DNA from: Nakamurella flava
Lineage (GTDB): Bacteria; Actinomycetota; Actinomycetes; Mycobacteriales; Nakamurellaceae
Direction of reading: 5' to 3'
Length of the DNA stretch: 64,000 nt
NCBI RefSeq assembly: GCF_005298075.1
Contig: NZ_SZZH01000004.1
Span: 186,001 to 250,000 of the forward strand
Shown one piece after another: positions 54,800 through 63,859 of this stretch. Within the stretch, counting starts at the first letter, position 1; every line of letters starts with the position of its first letter. The notes below the pieces were generated by a model. That model searched no databases. It was not told the origin of the DNA and worked only from the letters and a program-made list of their open reading frames with translations. The position numbers and the translations under genes are program-made.

Positions 54800-55591
54800 T
54801 CAGTCCAGGGCGCTGCGTTCGGCCGCCTCGACGGCCGCCCGTGAGGTGTCCTTGAGGGCGACCCCGGAACGGCCCAGCGCGCGGGCCCCTTCGACGAGAC
54901 CGGCCACCACCCGGGCGGCCTGGGCGTAGCTCAGGCCGCCGGGCGGGTGGATGTTCGAGACGCAGTTGCGGTCCGCGTCGGTCAGCCCCACCCGGGGTCC
55001 CTGGGTGAGGTAGACGCCCAGGCTGTCGGCCACGCTTAACCCGGGCCGCTCCCCGATGACCACGATCAACGTCCCCACCTCGAGCGCGGCGCCGATGTGG
55101 TCGCCGAGTGCGACCCGGGCCTGGGTGGCGATCACCGGCGGCGCGATCGACCACCGGTCACCCAGCGCCTCGACGATGGCGCCGACCAGCGGAGCCCCGT
55201 GCTCGGACAGGGCCCGGGGCGACAGCCCGTCGGCCAGCACGACGGCGATGTCCCGCCCGCGGGGGACGTCGTCCAGGGGGCCGAGATCGGCCGGGTGTCG
55301 GCCGAAGTCGGGGCGCCGCAGGTACTCGCTGCGCCCGGCGGCGCGGCTGGCGACCGTCACCGGGTCACCCAGGCCGAGGGCCGTCACCTGCTCGGTCAGG
55401 GCCGCGACATCCAGCGGCTCGTGGACGGCGTCGCGGGCGGCGGCGTGCGCCGACCGGAACTCCAGCAGGTGCCTCGTGGTGATCGCGTCGCCGGTACGGG
55501 CGAGCCCGATCCGCGACGGCGTCGTCTCCCGCAGCCGGGTCCAGAAGTCGGGGCCGGTCGGCGGTCCGGTGGTCTCCGGGGTGGTGCTCAT
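54800..55591 (-). CDS. eutC: Ethanolamine ammonia-lyase small subunit
   Basis: 263 residues. EutC pattern: RIGLARTGDAITTRHLLEFRSAHAAARDAVHEPLD (in parts), DIAVVLADGLSPRAL and NCVSNIHPPGGLSYAQAA. With EutB it forms the adenosylcobalamin-dependent enzyme that splits ethanolamine to acetaldehyde and ammonia. Its start overlaps the eutB stop by one base (TGATG). Confidence 0.95.
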   Translation of the reverse strand: MSTTPETTGPPTGPDFWTRLRETTPSRIGLARTGDAITTRHLLEFRSAHAAARDAVHEPLDVAALTEQVTALGLGDPVTVASRAAGRSEYLRRPDFGRHPADLGPLDDVPRGRDIAVVLADGLSPRALSEHGAPLVGAIVEALGDRWSIAPPVIATQARVALGDHIGAALEVGTLIVVIGERPGLSVADSLGVYLTQGPRVGLTDADRNCVSNIHPPGGLSYAQAARVVAGLVEGARALGRSGVALKDTSRAAVEAAERSALD

Positions 55592-57003
55592 CAGGACACC
55601 GCCGTCAACTGCTGCAGGGCCGAGCCGGAAGGGTCGATGAGCCGGATACCGCCGCGCTCGTCGCTCAGACCCACGGTCTGCAGCCAGGTCTCGAACTCCG
55701 GTGCCGGCCGCAGCCCGAGGACGGAACGGGCCGAGAGCACGTCATGGAAGGCCAGGCTCTGGTAGCCGAGCATCACATCGTCGGCCCCGGGCACGGCGAT
55801 GACGAACCCGACCCCGGCCGCAGCGAGCAGCATCAGCAGGCTGTCCATGTCGTCCTGATCGGCCTCGGCGTGGTTGGTGTAGCAGACGTCCACGCCCATC
55901 GGCAGGCCGAGCAGCTTGCCGCAGCAGTAGTCCTCCAGCCCGGCCCGGATGATCTGCTTGCCGTCGTAGAGATACTCGGGTCCGATGAAGCCGACCACGG
56001 TGTTGACCAGCAGCGGGTGGAACTCCCGGGCCAAGCCGTAGGCCCGCACCTCCAGGGTCTGCTGGTCGACCGGCCGGCCGTCCACCCCGAGGTGCGCGCC
56101 GGCCGAGAGGGCCGAGCCCTGGCCGGTCTCGAAGTACATGACGTCGTTGCCGACGGTGCCGCGTCCGAGGTTGAGCGCCACATCTCTGGCTTCGGCAAGC
56201 ATCTCGATCTCGACGCCGAAGGAGGCATTGCCGCCCTGGGTGCCGGCGATCGACTGGAAGACCAGGTCGACCGGGGCGCCCTGCCGCATCAGGTCCAGCG
56301 TGGTGGTGACGTGGGTGAGAACGCAGGTCTGGGTGGGGATGTCGAACCGGGAGCGGATGTCGTCGAGCAGCCGCAGCAGCTCGGCGACGGTGGCCGGGGA
56401 ATCGGTCGCCGGGTTGATGCCGATGACCGCGTCACCGGAGCCGAGCAGCAGACCGTCCAGCACCGCGGCGGCCACGCCCTTGGCGTCGTCGGTCGGGTGG
56501 TTGGGCTGCAGCCGGGTGGCCAGCCGGCCGGGCAGGCCGATGGTGTTACGGAACGCCGTCGTGACGCGGGCCGCCTTGGCCACCGCCATCAGGTCGGCGT
56601 TGCGCATGAGTTTGCTGACCGCGGCGACCATCTCGGGCGTCAGGCCCGGCGCCAAGGGGGTGAGCACGTCGGCGGCGTCCGGTCGGGCGGCCACCGCCAG
56701 CAGCCAGTCACGGAACTCGCCGACGGTCAGTGAGCGGACGGGCGCGAACGCGGCGGCGTCGTGCCGGTCGATGATCAACCGGGTCACGTCGTCGGTCTCG
56801 TACGGCATCACCGGGTGCTGCAGGAAGGTGGCCAGCTCGACGTCGGCCAACGCCCACTGCGCGGCGGCCCGTTCCGCGTCGCTGGTGGCGGCGCAGCCGG
56901 CGAGCTCGTCGCCCGAGCGTTGCGGGGTTGCCTTGGCGAGCAGGTCGACGATGCCGTCGAAGGTGTAGGTGTGCCCGTCCAGCGTCTGCCGATAGACCGT
57001 CAT
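55591..57003 (-). CDS. eutB: Ethanolamine ammonia-lyase large subunit
   Basis: 470 residues, full length. Family segments include VMRNADLMAVAKAARV-like KLMRNADLMAVAKAARV, TFRNTIGLPGRL, GDAVIGINPATDS, LVFQSIAGTQGGNASFGVE and FIGPEYLYDGKQIIRAGLEDY (in parts); these hold the B12 and substrate contacts. It starts inside the stop of the permease gene (ATGA). No shell-protein or EutA reactivase gene is nearby, so this is the compartment-free actinobacterial form. Confidence 0.96.
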   Translation of the reverse strand: MTVYRQTLDGHTYTFDGIVDLLAKATPQRSGDELAGCAATSDAERAAAQWALADVELATFLQHPVMPYETDDVTRLIIDRHDAAAFAPVRSLTVGEFRDWLLAVAARPDAADVLTPLAPGLTPEMVAAVSKLMRNADLMAVAKAARVTTAFRNTIGLPGRLATRLQPNHPTDDAKGVAAAVLDGLLLGSGDAVIGINPATDSPATVAELLRLLDDIRSRFDIPTQTCVLTHVTTTLDLMRQGAPVDLVFQSIAGTQGGNASFGVEIEMLAEARDVALNLGRGTVGNDVMYFETGQGSALSAGAHLGVDGRPVDQQTLEVRAYGLAREFHPLLVNTVVGFIGPEYLYDGKQIIRAGLEDYCCGKLLGLPMGVDVCYTNHAEADQDDMDSLLMLLAAAGVGFVIAVPGADDVMLGYQSLAFHDVLSARSVLGLRPAPEFETWLQTVGLSDERGGIRLIDPSGSALQQLTAVS

Positions 57004-58457
57004 GGCTCAGTGTGCTTCAGGTCGTCCTCGGCCGCCGCCAGAGCCGCGAATTCCTCGTCGGGCGAGGCGGCGACCAGGTGGTGCCGACTGTAGAACCCGA
57101 ACCAGGCCATGAACGCGGCGAACGCCCCGAGGCACCAGAGGGCGGCGGTGCTGTCGACCAGGAACGTGGCCACGACGGCGAGGACGGCGACGACGAGCGC
57201 GAACCCGGTGGTGATCACCCCGCCCGGCGTCCGGTACGGCCGGGGCATCTCAGGTTCGCGGACCCGCAGCACGATGTGGCTGACCATCATGAGCACGTAA
57301 CTGACCGCCGCGCCGAAGACGGCCATGTTGAGCAGCATCGCGCCCTGCCCGGTCAGCGACAGCGCGAAGCCGATGACGCCCGGAACGATCAGGGCGAGCG
57401 TCGGGGCCTTGCGCCGGTTGGTGATCGACAGGCTGGTCGGCAGGTAGCCGGCCCGGGACAGCGCGAAGAGCTGGCGCGAGTACGCGTAGATGATCGAGAA
57501 GAACGAGGCGATCAGGCCGGCCAGACCGATGTAGTTGACGACGGTGGCCGCCGCGCCGCTGCCCAGCGCCTCGACCAGCGGGTTGCCCGACTCCGACATC
57601 GCCGCCGCGCCACCGATCCCGGGGACCAGGAACAGCACGACCGCCCCGCTGACCAGCAGCACCGCCATCGCGGCGATGATGCCGCGGGGCACGTTGCGGG
57701 TCGGGTCGGCCGCCTCCTCGGCGGCCAGCGGCACCCCCTCGACGGCCAGGAAGAACCAGATCGCGAACGGGACCGCGGACCAGATGCCCAGGTAGCCGAA
57801 CGGCAGGAAGTCGGTGGCCCCGGCCGCGTCGGTCGGGGCGATGTCGAACAGGTTGGCCCAGGAGAAGCCGCCGATCGCGGCGACGGCGAAGACGACCAAC
57901 CCGACCAGCGCGATCGCGGTGATGACGAACATGACCTTGAGCGCCTCACCGACGCCGGCCAGGTGGATGCCGATGAAGAGGGCATAGACGGCCAGGTAGA
58001 TCCACCAGCCGTCGGTGATGCCGAACAGGCCGAGTGACTCGACGTACGCCCCGATGAAGGTGGCGATGGCCGCCGGGGCGATGGAGTACTCGAGCAGGAT
58101 CGCCGTTCCGGTGGCGAACCCACCCCACGGTCCCAGCGCGCGCCGGGCGAAGGTGTAGCCGCCGCCGGCGGCCGGCAGGGCCGACGACATCTCGGCCATA
58201 CCCAGCACCATGCACAGGTACATCGCCGCGATGACGACGCCGGCGATCAACAGGCCGCCGAACCCGCCCTCGGCGAGACCGAAGTTCCAGCCGGAGTAGT
58301 CGCCGGAGATGACGTAGCTGACCCCGAGACCGGCGAGCAGGATCCACCCGGCCGTTCCGGTGCGCAGTGATCGCCGAGCCAGATAGTCGGATTGGGCGGT
58401 GTTCTCGCCGGCTCCGGCGGGGAGTGCGGTGGTGGCGGATGTGTCCGACGGCTTCAT
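57000..58457 (-). CDS. eat: Ethanolamine permease
   Basis: 485 residues with 12 hydrophobic segments; APC superfamily (Eat type) with GVSYVISGDYSGWNFGLAEGGFGGLLIAGVV near the start (in parts) and SYVLMMVSHIVLRVREPEMPRPYRTPGG in the second half (in parts). It takes up ethanolamine for EutBC. First gene of eat-eutB-eutC. Its upstream region (58458-58568) has no assignable -10/-35; the operators at 58569-58614 lie close enough to affect it. Confidence 0.92.
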   Translation of the reverse strand: MKPSDTSATTALPAGAGENTAQSDYLARRSLRTGTAGWILLAGLGVSYVISGDYSGWNFGLAEGGFGGLLIAGVVIAAMYLCMVLGMAEMSSALPAAGGGYTFARRALGPWGGFATGTAILLEYSIAPAAIATFIGAYVESLGLFGITDGWWIYLAVYALFIGIHLAGVGEALKVMFVITAIALVGLVVFAVAAIGGFSWANLFDIAPTDAAGATDFLPFGYLGIWSAVPFAIWFFLAVEGVPLAAEEAADPTRNVPRGIIAAMAVLLVSGAVVLFLVPGIGGAAAMSESGNPLVEALGSGAAATVVNYIGLAGLIASFFSIIYAYSRQLFALSRAGYLPTSLSITNRRKAPTLALIVPGVIGFALSLTGQGAMLLNMAVFGAAVSYVLMMVSHIVLRVREPEMPRPYRTPGGVITTGFALVVAVLAVVATFLVDSTAALWCLGAFAAFMAWFGFYSRHHLVAASPDEEFAALAAAEDDLKHTEP

Positions 58458-58568
58458 GGTCGACGACCCCTCGTCCGGGAATGCCGGTGCAGCGATGACG
58501 GCGTCAGGCTAGGAGCGTCATGTAAGGACATTGTTTCGGGCACGGGTCGGTTGGTGGTCGGGGCGGCT

Positions 58569-58614
58569 CGTCAACGTCCCTTGACGGAGGAGCCACCGTC
58601 AAGCAAAGTTGACG
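58569..58614 (+). promoter_or_regulatory. Two perfect tandem operators and promoter of the small HTH gene
   Basis: CGTCAA-N6-TTGACG occurs at 58569-58586 and again at 58597-58614, both with exact arms, centres 28 bp apart. The first copy supplies TTGACG as -35 (58581-58586) and CAAAGT (58604-58609) in the second is 17 bp on as -10. The start codon follows 3 nt after the second copy, so the transcript is likely leaderless and repressed by the HTH protein itself. Confidence 0.65.
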
Positions 58615-58616
58615 GC

Positions 58617-58862
58617 ATGATCGCGCGCGACGAGGAGGTGGCCGAGTTGGCAGCACTGGTGGCCCGGGCGGCGGACGACGACCCTCTGGAGGCATTGGCC
58701 GCGTTGGCCGCGGCCCGCCGCCAACTGGAGACGCTCGAGGAACTGGCCGTGCGCCGCGCCCGGGTCCGGTCGGCGTCCTGGGCCTCGATCGCCCTGGCCA
58801 TGGGCGTGAGCAAACAGGCGGCGCACCAACGGTTCCGCCTCTGCCGCTGGGGCGACCGCTGA
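58617..58862 (+). CDS. Small HTH protein, probable autorepressor
   Basis: 81 residues from ATG 58617. Helical N-terminal half (LAALVARAADDDPLEALAALAAARRQLETLEELAV, in parts) for dimerisation and a C-terminal helix-turn-helix SWASIALAMGVSKQAAHQRFRLC of the small actinobacterial type seen in many short regulators. Two perfect operators lie on its promoter. Its stop codon overlaps the CTG start of the ABC exporter, so it is co-translated with the exporter gene, and it could also control the divergent eat-eutBC operon. Role inferred. Confidence 0.75.
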   Translation: MIARDEEVAELAALVARAADDDPLEALAALAAARRQLETLEELAVRRARVRSASWASIALAMGVSKQAAHQRFRLCRWGDR

Positions 58863-60721
58863 CCGAGCCCGCGACCCTGCCACCCGACGCCAAGGACCGA
58901 CGAGCCGGGCTGCGCAGCCTGCTGCCCTACCTCCGCGCCCACCGCGGACCGCTGGCCGCCGCCGCGGCCCTGTCACTGGTCACCGCGGCCACCGGGCTGG
59001 CCCAGCCCCTGCTGGTCCGGCAGGTCATCGACGGCGTCCAGGTCGGTGCCGCCGTCACCGGGACCGTCGTCCTGGTGGTCGTGGTGCTCATCGCCGGCTC
59101 GGTGATCGGCGCGTTCCAGGAGTTCCTGCTGCAGCGGACGGCCGAGGGCATCGTGCTGCACACCCGCCGGCGGCTGGTCGACCGGCTGCTGCGGCTGCCG
59201 GTCGCCGACCTCGACGCCCGCCGCACCGGCGACCTGATCTCCCGGGTCGGCTCGGACACCACGCTGCTGCGGGCGGTGGTCACCTCGGGTCTGGTCGAGG
59301 TGGCCTCGTCGGCGCTGCTGGCCGTCGGCGCCGTCATCGCCATGGCCCTGGTCGACCTCACCCTGCTGGGCGTGACCCTGCTGGCCGTCGGCGTCGGGGT
59401 GACCGCCGGAGTGCTGGTCGGCCGACGGCTGCGCGCGCTGGCCCGTCTGTCGCAGGAACGGGTCGGCGCGATGACCGCCGCCGTCGAACGGGCGCTCGGC
59501 GCGGTCCGCACCATCCGGGCCTCCGGGGCCACCGACCGGGAAGTCGCCGCCGTCGGGGTGGCCGCGGAACAGGCCTACGACGCCGGAGTGCGGGCGGCCC
59601 GGGTGCGGGCGGCCATCTCCCCGCTGGTCGGCGTGGCCGTGCAGGGCGCGTTCGTCGCCGTCCTCGGCGTCGGCGGCTACCGGGTGGCCAGCGGCGCGTT
59701 GACCGTGGCCGACCTGGTCGCCTTCATCCTGTACCTGTTCCTGCTGGTGCTCCCGCTCGGCCAGCTGTTGGGGGCCTACGCGCAGCTGCAGCAGGGGTTG
59801 GGCGCCCTGTCCCGGGTCGAGGAGGTGCTGGACCTGCCCGAGGAGGACCCCGGCCCGCCCACCGTCCCGACGTCGCCGCGCCCGCCGTCGGGCGCACCGC
59901 TGCTGGCGGTCGAGCGATTGACCTTCGTCCATCGCGGTGGCGACTCACCGGTGCTGCAGGACGTCTCGTTCACCGCGGCGCGGGGCACCCGCACCGCGCT
60001 GGTCGGGCCGTCCGGGGCCGGCAAGTCCACCCTGCTCGGCCTGTTGGAACGGTTCGACGACCCGGCGGCTGGCCGCATCCGGCTCGACGGCGTCGACCTG
60101 CGCGACCTGCCCCGGGCCGCCCTGCGGGCCCGGCTCGGCTACGTCGAGCAGGAGGCCCCGGTGCTGGCCGGCACGCTGCGGGAGAACCTGCTGCTGGCCG
60201 CGCCGGACGCGACCCCGGCCCAGGTCGACGCCGTGCTGGTGGCCACCGGCCTGACCGCGGTGGCGACCCGTTCCCCGCTGGGGCTGGACGCGCAGGTCGG
60301 GGAAGGCGGGGTGCTGCTGTCCGGCGGCGAGCGTCAGCGGCTGGCGATCTGCCGTTCGCTGCTCGCCCGCCCGGAGTTGCTGCTGCTCGACGAACCGACC
60401 GCCAGCCTGGACGCCCGCAACGAGGCCGCCCTGGCCCAGGCGTTGCGGGCGGTGCAGCAGCACGGCGACGGGACGGCCCTGGTGGTCGTGGCCCACCGCC
60501 TGTCCACCGTGGTCGACGCCGACCAGATCGTGGTGCTCGACGGCGGCCGGGTGGTGGGGGTCGGCACCCACACCGAACTGCTCGACCGCACCCCGCTCTA
60601 TCGCGAACTGGCGGCCACACAATTGCTGGTGGCCGACGAGGGTGTCGCGCCCCCGCGGCCGGACGCGCCGCCCGTCGCCATCCCGACCCCCGGCCCTACC
60701 GACGAGGAGAAGATGTCGTGA
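58859..60721 (+). CDS. ABC exporter, fused membrane and ATPase domains (apparent CTG start)
   Basis: 620 residues if it starts at CTG 58859 (CTGA overlap with the previous stop). From the GTG at 59075 it would be only 548 residues and would lose the first 72, including the first membrane helix. The chain then reads TEPATLPPDAKDRR, helices 1-6 (about 35-330), Walker A GPSGAGKST, signature LSGGERQRLAI, Walker B LLLLDEP and the H-loop. No ATG, GTG or TTG occurs in this frame between about 58741 and 59074. Export substrate unknown; drug or lipid-like molecules are typical. Confidence 0.85.
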   Translation: MTEPATLPPDAKDRRAGLRSLLPYLRAHRGPLAAAAALSLVTAATGLAQPLLVRQVIDGVQVGAAVTGTVVLVVVVLIAGSVIGAFQEFLLQRTAEGIVLHTRRRLVDRLLRLPVADLDARRTGDLISRVGSDTTLLRAVVTSGLVEVASSALLAVGAVIAMALVDLTLLGVTLLAVGVGVTAGVLVGRRLRALARLSQERVGAMTAAVERALGAVRTIRASGATDREVAAVGVAAEQAYDAGVRAARVRAAISPLVGVAVQGAFVAVLGVGGYRVASGALTVADLVAFILYLFLLVLPLGQLLGAYAQLQQGLGALSRVEEVLDLPEEDPGPPTVPTSPRPPSGAPLLAVERLTFVHRGGDSPVLQDVSFTAARGTRTALVGPSGAGKSTLLGLLERFDDPAAGRIRLDGVDLRDLPRAALRARLGYVEQEAPVLAGTLRENLLLAAPDATPAQVDAVLVATGLTAVATRSPLGLDAQVGEGGVLLSGGERQRLAICRSLLARPELLLLDEPTASLDARNEAALAQALRAVQQHGDGTALVVVAHRLSTVVDADQIVVLDGGRVVGVGTHTELLDRTPLYRELAATQLLVADEGVAPPRPDAPPVAIPTPGPTDEEKMS

Positions 60722-61692
60722 CCCAGGAGATCGTCGGCGGCGGCCTGCCTCTCGGCTCGCTCGGACTCGGCGGAGCCCCGCTGGGCAACCTCTTCACCAG
60801 GATCGACGACAGCACCGCGCAGGCCACCGTCGACGCCGCCTGGGAGGAGGGGGTGCGATTCTTCGACACCGCGCCGCACTACGGGCTCGGGTTGTCCGAA
60901 CGTCGACTCGGCCGGGCCCTGGCCCACCGCCCGCGCGACGAGTACGTCGTTTGCTCGAAGGTCGGGCGGCTGCTGGTCGAGCAACCGGCGGCCGGCCGAC
61001 GTGACGACGAAGGTTTCGACGTCCCGGCCACCCACCGTCGCGTCCGCGACTACAGCCGCGACGGGGTACTGCGCTCGATCGACGCCACCCTGCGGCGGAC
61101 GGGGCTGGACCGGCTGGACGTCGTCCTCGTCCACGACCCTGACGAACACTGGGCGCAGGCCGCCGAACAGGCCATCCCGGCATTGGCCGAGCTGCGCGAT
61201 CAGGGCGTCGTCCGAGCGATCGGGGCCGGGATGAACCAGAGCGGCATGCTCACCCGGTTCCTCACCGAGACAGCCGCGGACATCGTGCTGCTGGCCGGCC
61301 GCTACACCCTGCTCGACCAGCAGGCCCTCGACGATGTCCTGCCCGCCGCCGACCGGCTCGGCAAATCCGTGATTGCCGCCGGCGTCTTCAATTCCGGACT
61401 GCTCGCCGACCCCGACCCGGACGCCACCTACGACTATGCCCGGGCGCCGGGTCATCTCGTCGAACGCGCCCGCCGCATCGCAGCGGTCTGCGCCGACCAC
61501 GGCACCACCCTCACGGCCGCCGCCGTCGCGTTCCCACTGCTGCACCCGGCCGTCGTCTCCGTCGTCGTCGGAGCCCGCTCGCCCGAGGAGATGCACGCCG
61601 ACGCCCAGGCCCACCGCGCGGCCGTCCCCGCGGCGGTGTGGACCGCATTGCAGGCGCGGGGCCTGCTGCGGCCGGACATCCCGGTGGGCTGA
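60718..61692 (+). CDS. Aldo/keto reductase, D-threo-aldose 1-dehydrogenase-like
   Basis: 324 residues, GTG start overlapping the ABC stop (GTGA). AKR barrel: FFDTAPHYGLGLSERRLGRAL with catalytic Tyr, VCSKVGRLL for Lys, LVHDP for His, and GAGMNQSGM. This L-fucose/aldose dehydrogenase subgroup oxidises aldoses such as L-fucose or D-galactose to lactones. The galT-galE-galK operon is next door on the other strand, so a galactose-related role is possible. Confidence 0.82.
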   Translation: MTQEIVGGGLPLGSLGLGGAPLGNLFTRIDDSTAQATVDAAWEEGVRFFDTAPHYGLGLSERRLGRALAHRPRDEYVVCSKVGRLLVEQPAAGRRDDEGFDVPATHRRVRDYSRDGVLRSIDATLRRTGLDRLDVVLVHDPDEHWAQAAEQAIPALAELRDQGVVRAIGAGMNQSGMLTRFLTETAADIVLLAGRYTLLDQQALDDVLPAADRLGKSVIAAGVFNSGLLADPDPDATYDYARAPGHLVERARRIAAVCADHGTTLTAAAVAFPLLHPAVVSVVVGARSPEEMHADAQAHRAAVPAAVWTALQARGLLRPDIPVG

Positions 61693-61745
61693 CCGTCAGG
61701 TCAGCCGGGCCTCGCGGCGGTGCGGGACGGTCCCGGCCGTCGCGG

Positions 61746-62900
61746 TCAGTCCCGGCGGGCGCCGGCGGCCGGGCTGACCGGACGGACCACTGGCGCTGTC
61801 CAGCCACGCTCGGCGAACGCGGCGATGACCGCGTCGCCCACGCCCGCGGCGGACGCCGTGGGGACCAGGGCGATGATCGACCCACCGAATCCGCCGCCGG
61901 TCATCCGGGCACCCAGCGCACCGGCGGCCAGCGCCACCTCGACCGCCACATCGAGCTCGGCGCAGGACACGTCGTAGTCGTCGCGCAGCGAGACGTGGGA
62001 TGCGGTGAGCAGGTCCCCGATCTCGTCGATCCGGCTGGCCCGCAGCAGCTCGACCACCTGCACGACCCGCGCGTTCTCGGTGACGACGTGGCGGACCCGG
62101 CGGCGCAGCTCGTCGTCCGGCAGGGCGGCCAGGGTGCCGGCCAGATCGTCCAGCCGTAGGTCGCGGAGCTGCTCGACACCGAGGATGTCGACGGCCCGCT
62201 CGCAGGAGGCGCGGCGGCGGCCGTACTCGCCGTCGGCCAGCGAGTGGGACACCCGGGTGTCGACCACCAGGACGGACAGGCCGGCCGCACCAGGATCGAA
62301 CGGGATGTGGTCGATCGTGCCGGCCCGGGTGTCGAACAACAGCACCGAGCCGGCCTCGGAGGCGGCCGAGGCGGTCTGGTCCATCGGGCCGCAGGGCACC
62401 CCGACGAACGCGTTCTCGGCCCGCTGGGCGATCCGCGCCACCTCCAACGGTTCCAGCGACTGGCCGGCCAGACCGGCGACCGCCAGGACGACGGCGCATT
62501 CCAGCGCGGCGGACGAGGACAGTCCCGCCCCGCTGGGCACCGTCGAATCCAGCGCCAGCGCCAGGCCGGACACCGCGACGCCCGCCTCCCGGGCGGCCCA
62601 GACGGAACCGGCGACGTAGGCCGCCCAGCCGTCCACCGCACCCGGAGCCAACCCCGCCAGCGGGACGGTCACCACCGCACCGGGCCGCTGCGCCGACACC
62701 ATGCTGACCAGGCCGTCATCGGTGCCGGCCGCGGCGATCACAGCGCGGGCGTCGATGGCGAACGGGAGCACCAGTCCCCCGCTGTAGTCGGTGTGCTCGC
62801 CGATCAAATTGACCCGGCCGGGGGCGGAGAACACTCCGTCCGGCTCCCGGTCGAAACTGGCGCGGAAGAGCGCACGGACGTCGATGTCGGCAGGGCTCAT
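61746..62900 (-). CDS. galK: Galactokinase
   Basis: 384 residues from ATG 62900. GHMP kinase: substrate motif GRVNLIGEHTDYSGGLVLPFAI (in parts), ATP loop VPSGAGLSSSAALE and the third motif ARMTGGGFGGSII. It phosphorylates galactose in the Leloir pathway. Third gene of galT-galE-galK; its start overlaps the galE stop (ATGA at 62897-62900). Confidence 0.95.
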   Translation of the reverse strand: MSPADIDVRALFRASFDREPDGVFSAPGRVNLIGEHTDYSGGLVLPFAIDARAVIAAAGTDDGLVSMVSAQRPGAVVTVPLAGLAPGAVDGWAAYVAGSVWAAREAGVAVSGLALALDSTVPSGAGLSSSAALECAVVLAVAGLAGQSLEPLEVARIAQRAENAFVGVPCGPMDQTASAASEAGSVLLFDTRAGTIDHIPFDPGAAGLSVLVVDTRVSHSLADGEYGRRRASCERAVDILGVEQLRDLRLDDLAGTLAALPDDELRRRVRHVVTENARVVQVVELLRASRIDEIGDLLTASHVSLRDDYDVSCAELDVAVEVALAAGALGARMTGGGFGGSIIALVPTASAAGVGDAVIAAFAERGWTAPVVRPVSPAAGARRD

Positions 62901-63859
62901 CGGATGGTCGTTCCCGTCGTGTGGAAGTGCCAGGCGTCCTCGATCATCTCCGACAACCCGAGCTCCGGGGTCCACCCCAGCCGGTGGCGAGCCACCGCGG
63001 AGGAGGCGATCAGCCGCGCCGGGTCGCCGGCCCGGCGCGGGCCGACCGAATGCGGCACCGCATGCCCGCTGACGCGCTCCACCGCGGTGAGCACCTCGCG
63101 CACCGACGAACCGTCGCCGCTCCCCAGGTTGCAGATCAGGTGCTCACCGGGCCGGGCCGCGGTCAGGGCTCGCACGTGAGCCCGAGCCAGATCCAACACG
63201 TGGACGTAATCCCGGATCGGGGTGCCATCCGGCGTGGGCCAGTCGTCACCGAACACCTGCAGGGGTTCACCGAGCCCGCGCGCCGCGCGGATGGCGTTCG
63301 GGATGAGATGGGTCTCCACACCGTGTCTCTCGCCCACCCCGAGGGCGGCGCCGGCGACGTTGAAGTAGCGCAGCGACACCGCGGCCAGCTCGGTGGCAGC
63401 GCACTCCCCCGTGATCATCATGTCGACCGCGAGCTTGCTCGCCCCGTACGGGCTGGTCGGTCGGGTCGCTGCGGACTCGAGGATGGGCACCGTCTCCGGG
63501 TCACCGTAGGTCGCGGCCGTGGACGAGAACACCAGCACCGGGACCTGGTACTCGGTGATCGCGTCCAGCAGGGCCCGGGTGCCGACGACGTTGGTCCGCC
63601 AGTACAGACCGGGCTCGCGAACCGATTCACCGACCAACGACTTGGCGGCGAAGTGCAGCACTGCGTCGAACCCGGCTCCGGCCAGGACCGAGCCCGCGGT
63701 GCCGATGTCGGCCCGGACCAGTTCGACGCCCGACGGAACCGAGTCGGCGTGGCCGGTGGAGCAGTCGTCCAGGATGACCACCTCGTGGCCCTGGGACAGC
63801 AGCAGCCGGGTGACGACCGACCCGATGTAGCCGGCCCCACCGACCACCAACGCCTTCAC
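62897..63859 (-). CDS. galE: UDP-glucose 4-epimerase
   Basis: 320 residues from GTG 63859. Rossmann loop GGAGYIGSVVTRLL, VFSSTAATYGDPE with YGASKLAVD providing the catalytic Tyr/Lys, LRYFNVAGAALG and IRDYVHVLDLARAHV. It interconverts UDP-galactose and UDP-glucose. Overlaps galT at its start (GTGA) and galK at its end. Confidence 0.95.
   Translation of the reverse strand: MKALVVGGAGYIGSVVTRLLLSQGHEVVILDDCSTGHADSVPSGVELVRADIGTAGSVLAGAGFDAVLHFAAKSLVGESVREPGLYWRTNVVGTRALLDAITEYQVPVLVFSSTAATYGDPETVPILESAATRPTSPYGASKLAVDMMITGECAATELAAVSLRYFNVAGAALGVGERHGVETHLIPNAIRAARGLGEPLQVFGDDWPTPDGTPIRDYVHVLDLARAHVRALTAARPGEHLICNLGSGDGSSVREVLTAVERVSGHAVPHSVGPRRAGDPARLIASSAVARHRLGWTPELGLSEMIEDAWHFHTTGTTIR

Noticed and set aside
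59075-60721. Start of the ABC exporter at GTG 59075
   Set aside because: It removes the first membrane helix although the frame continues upstream with family-like sequence to CTG 58859.
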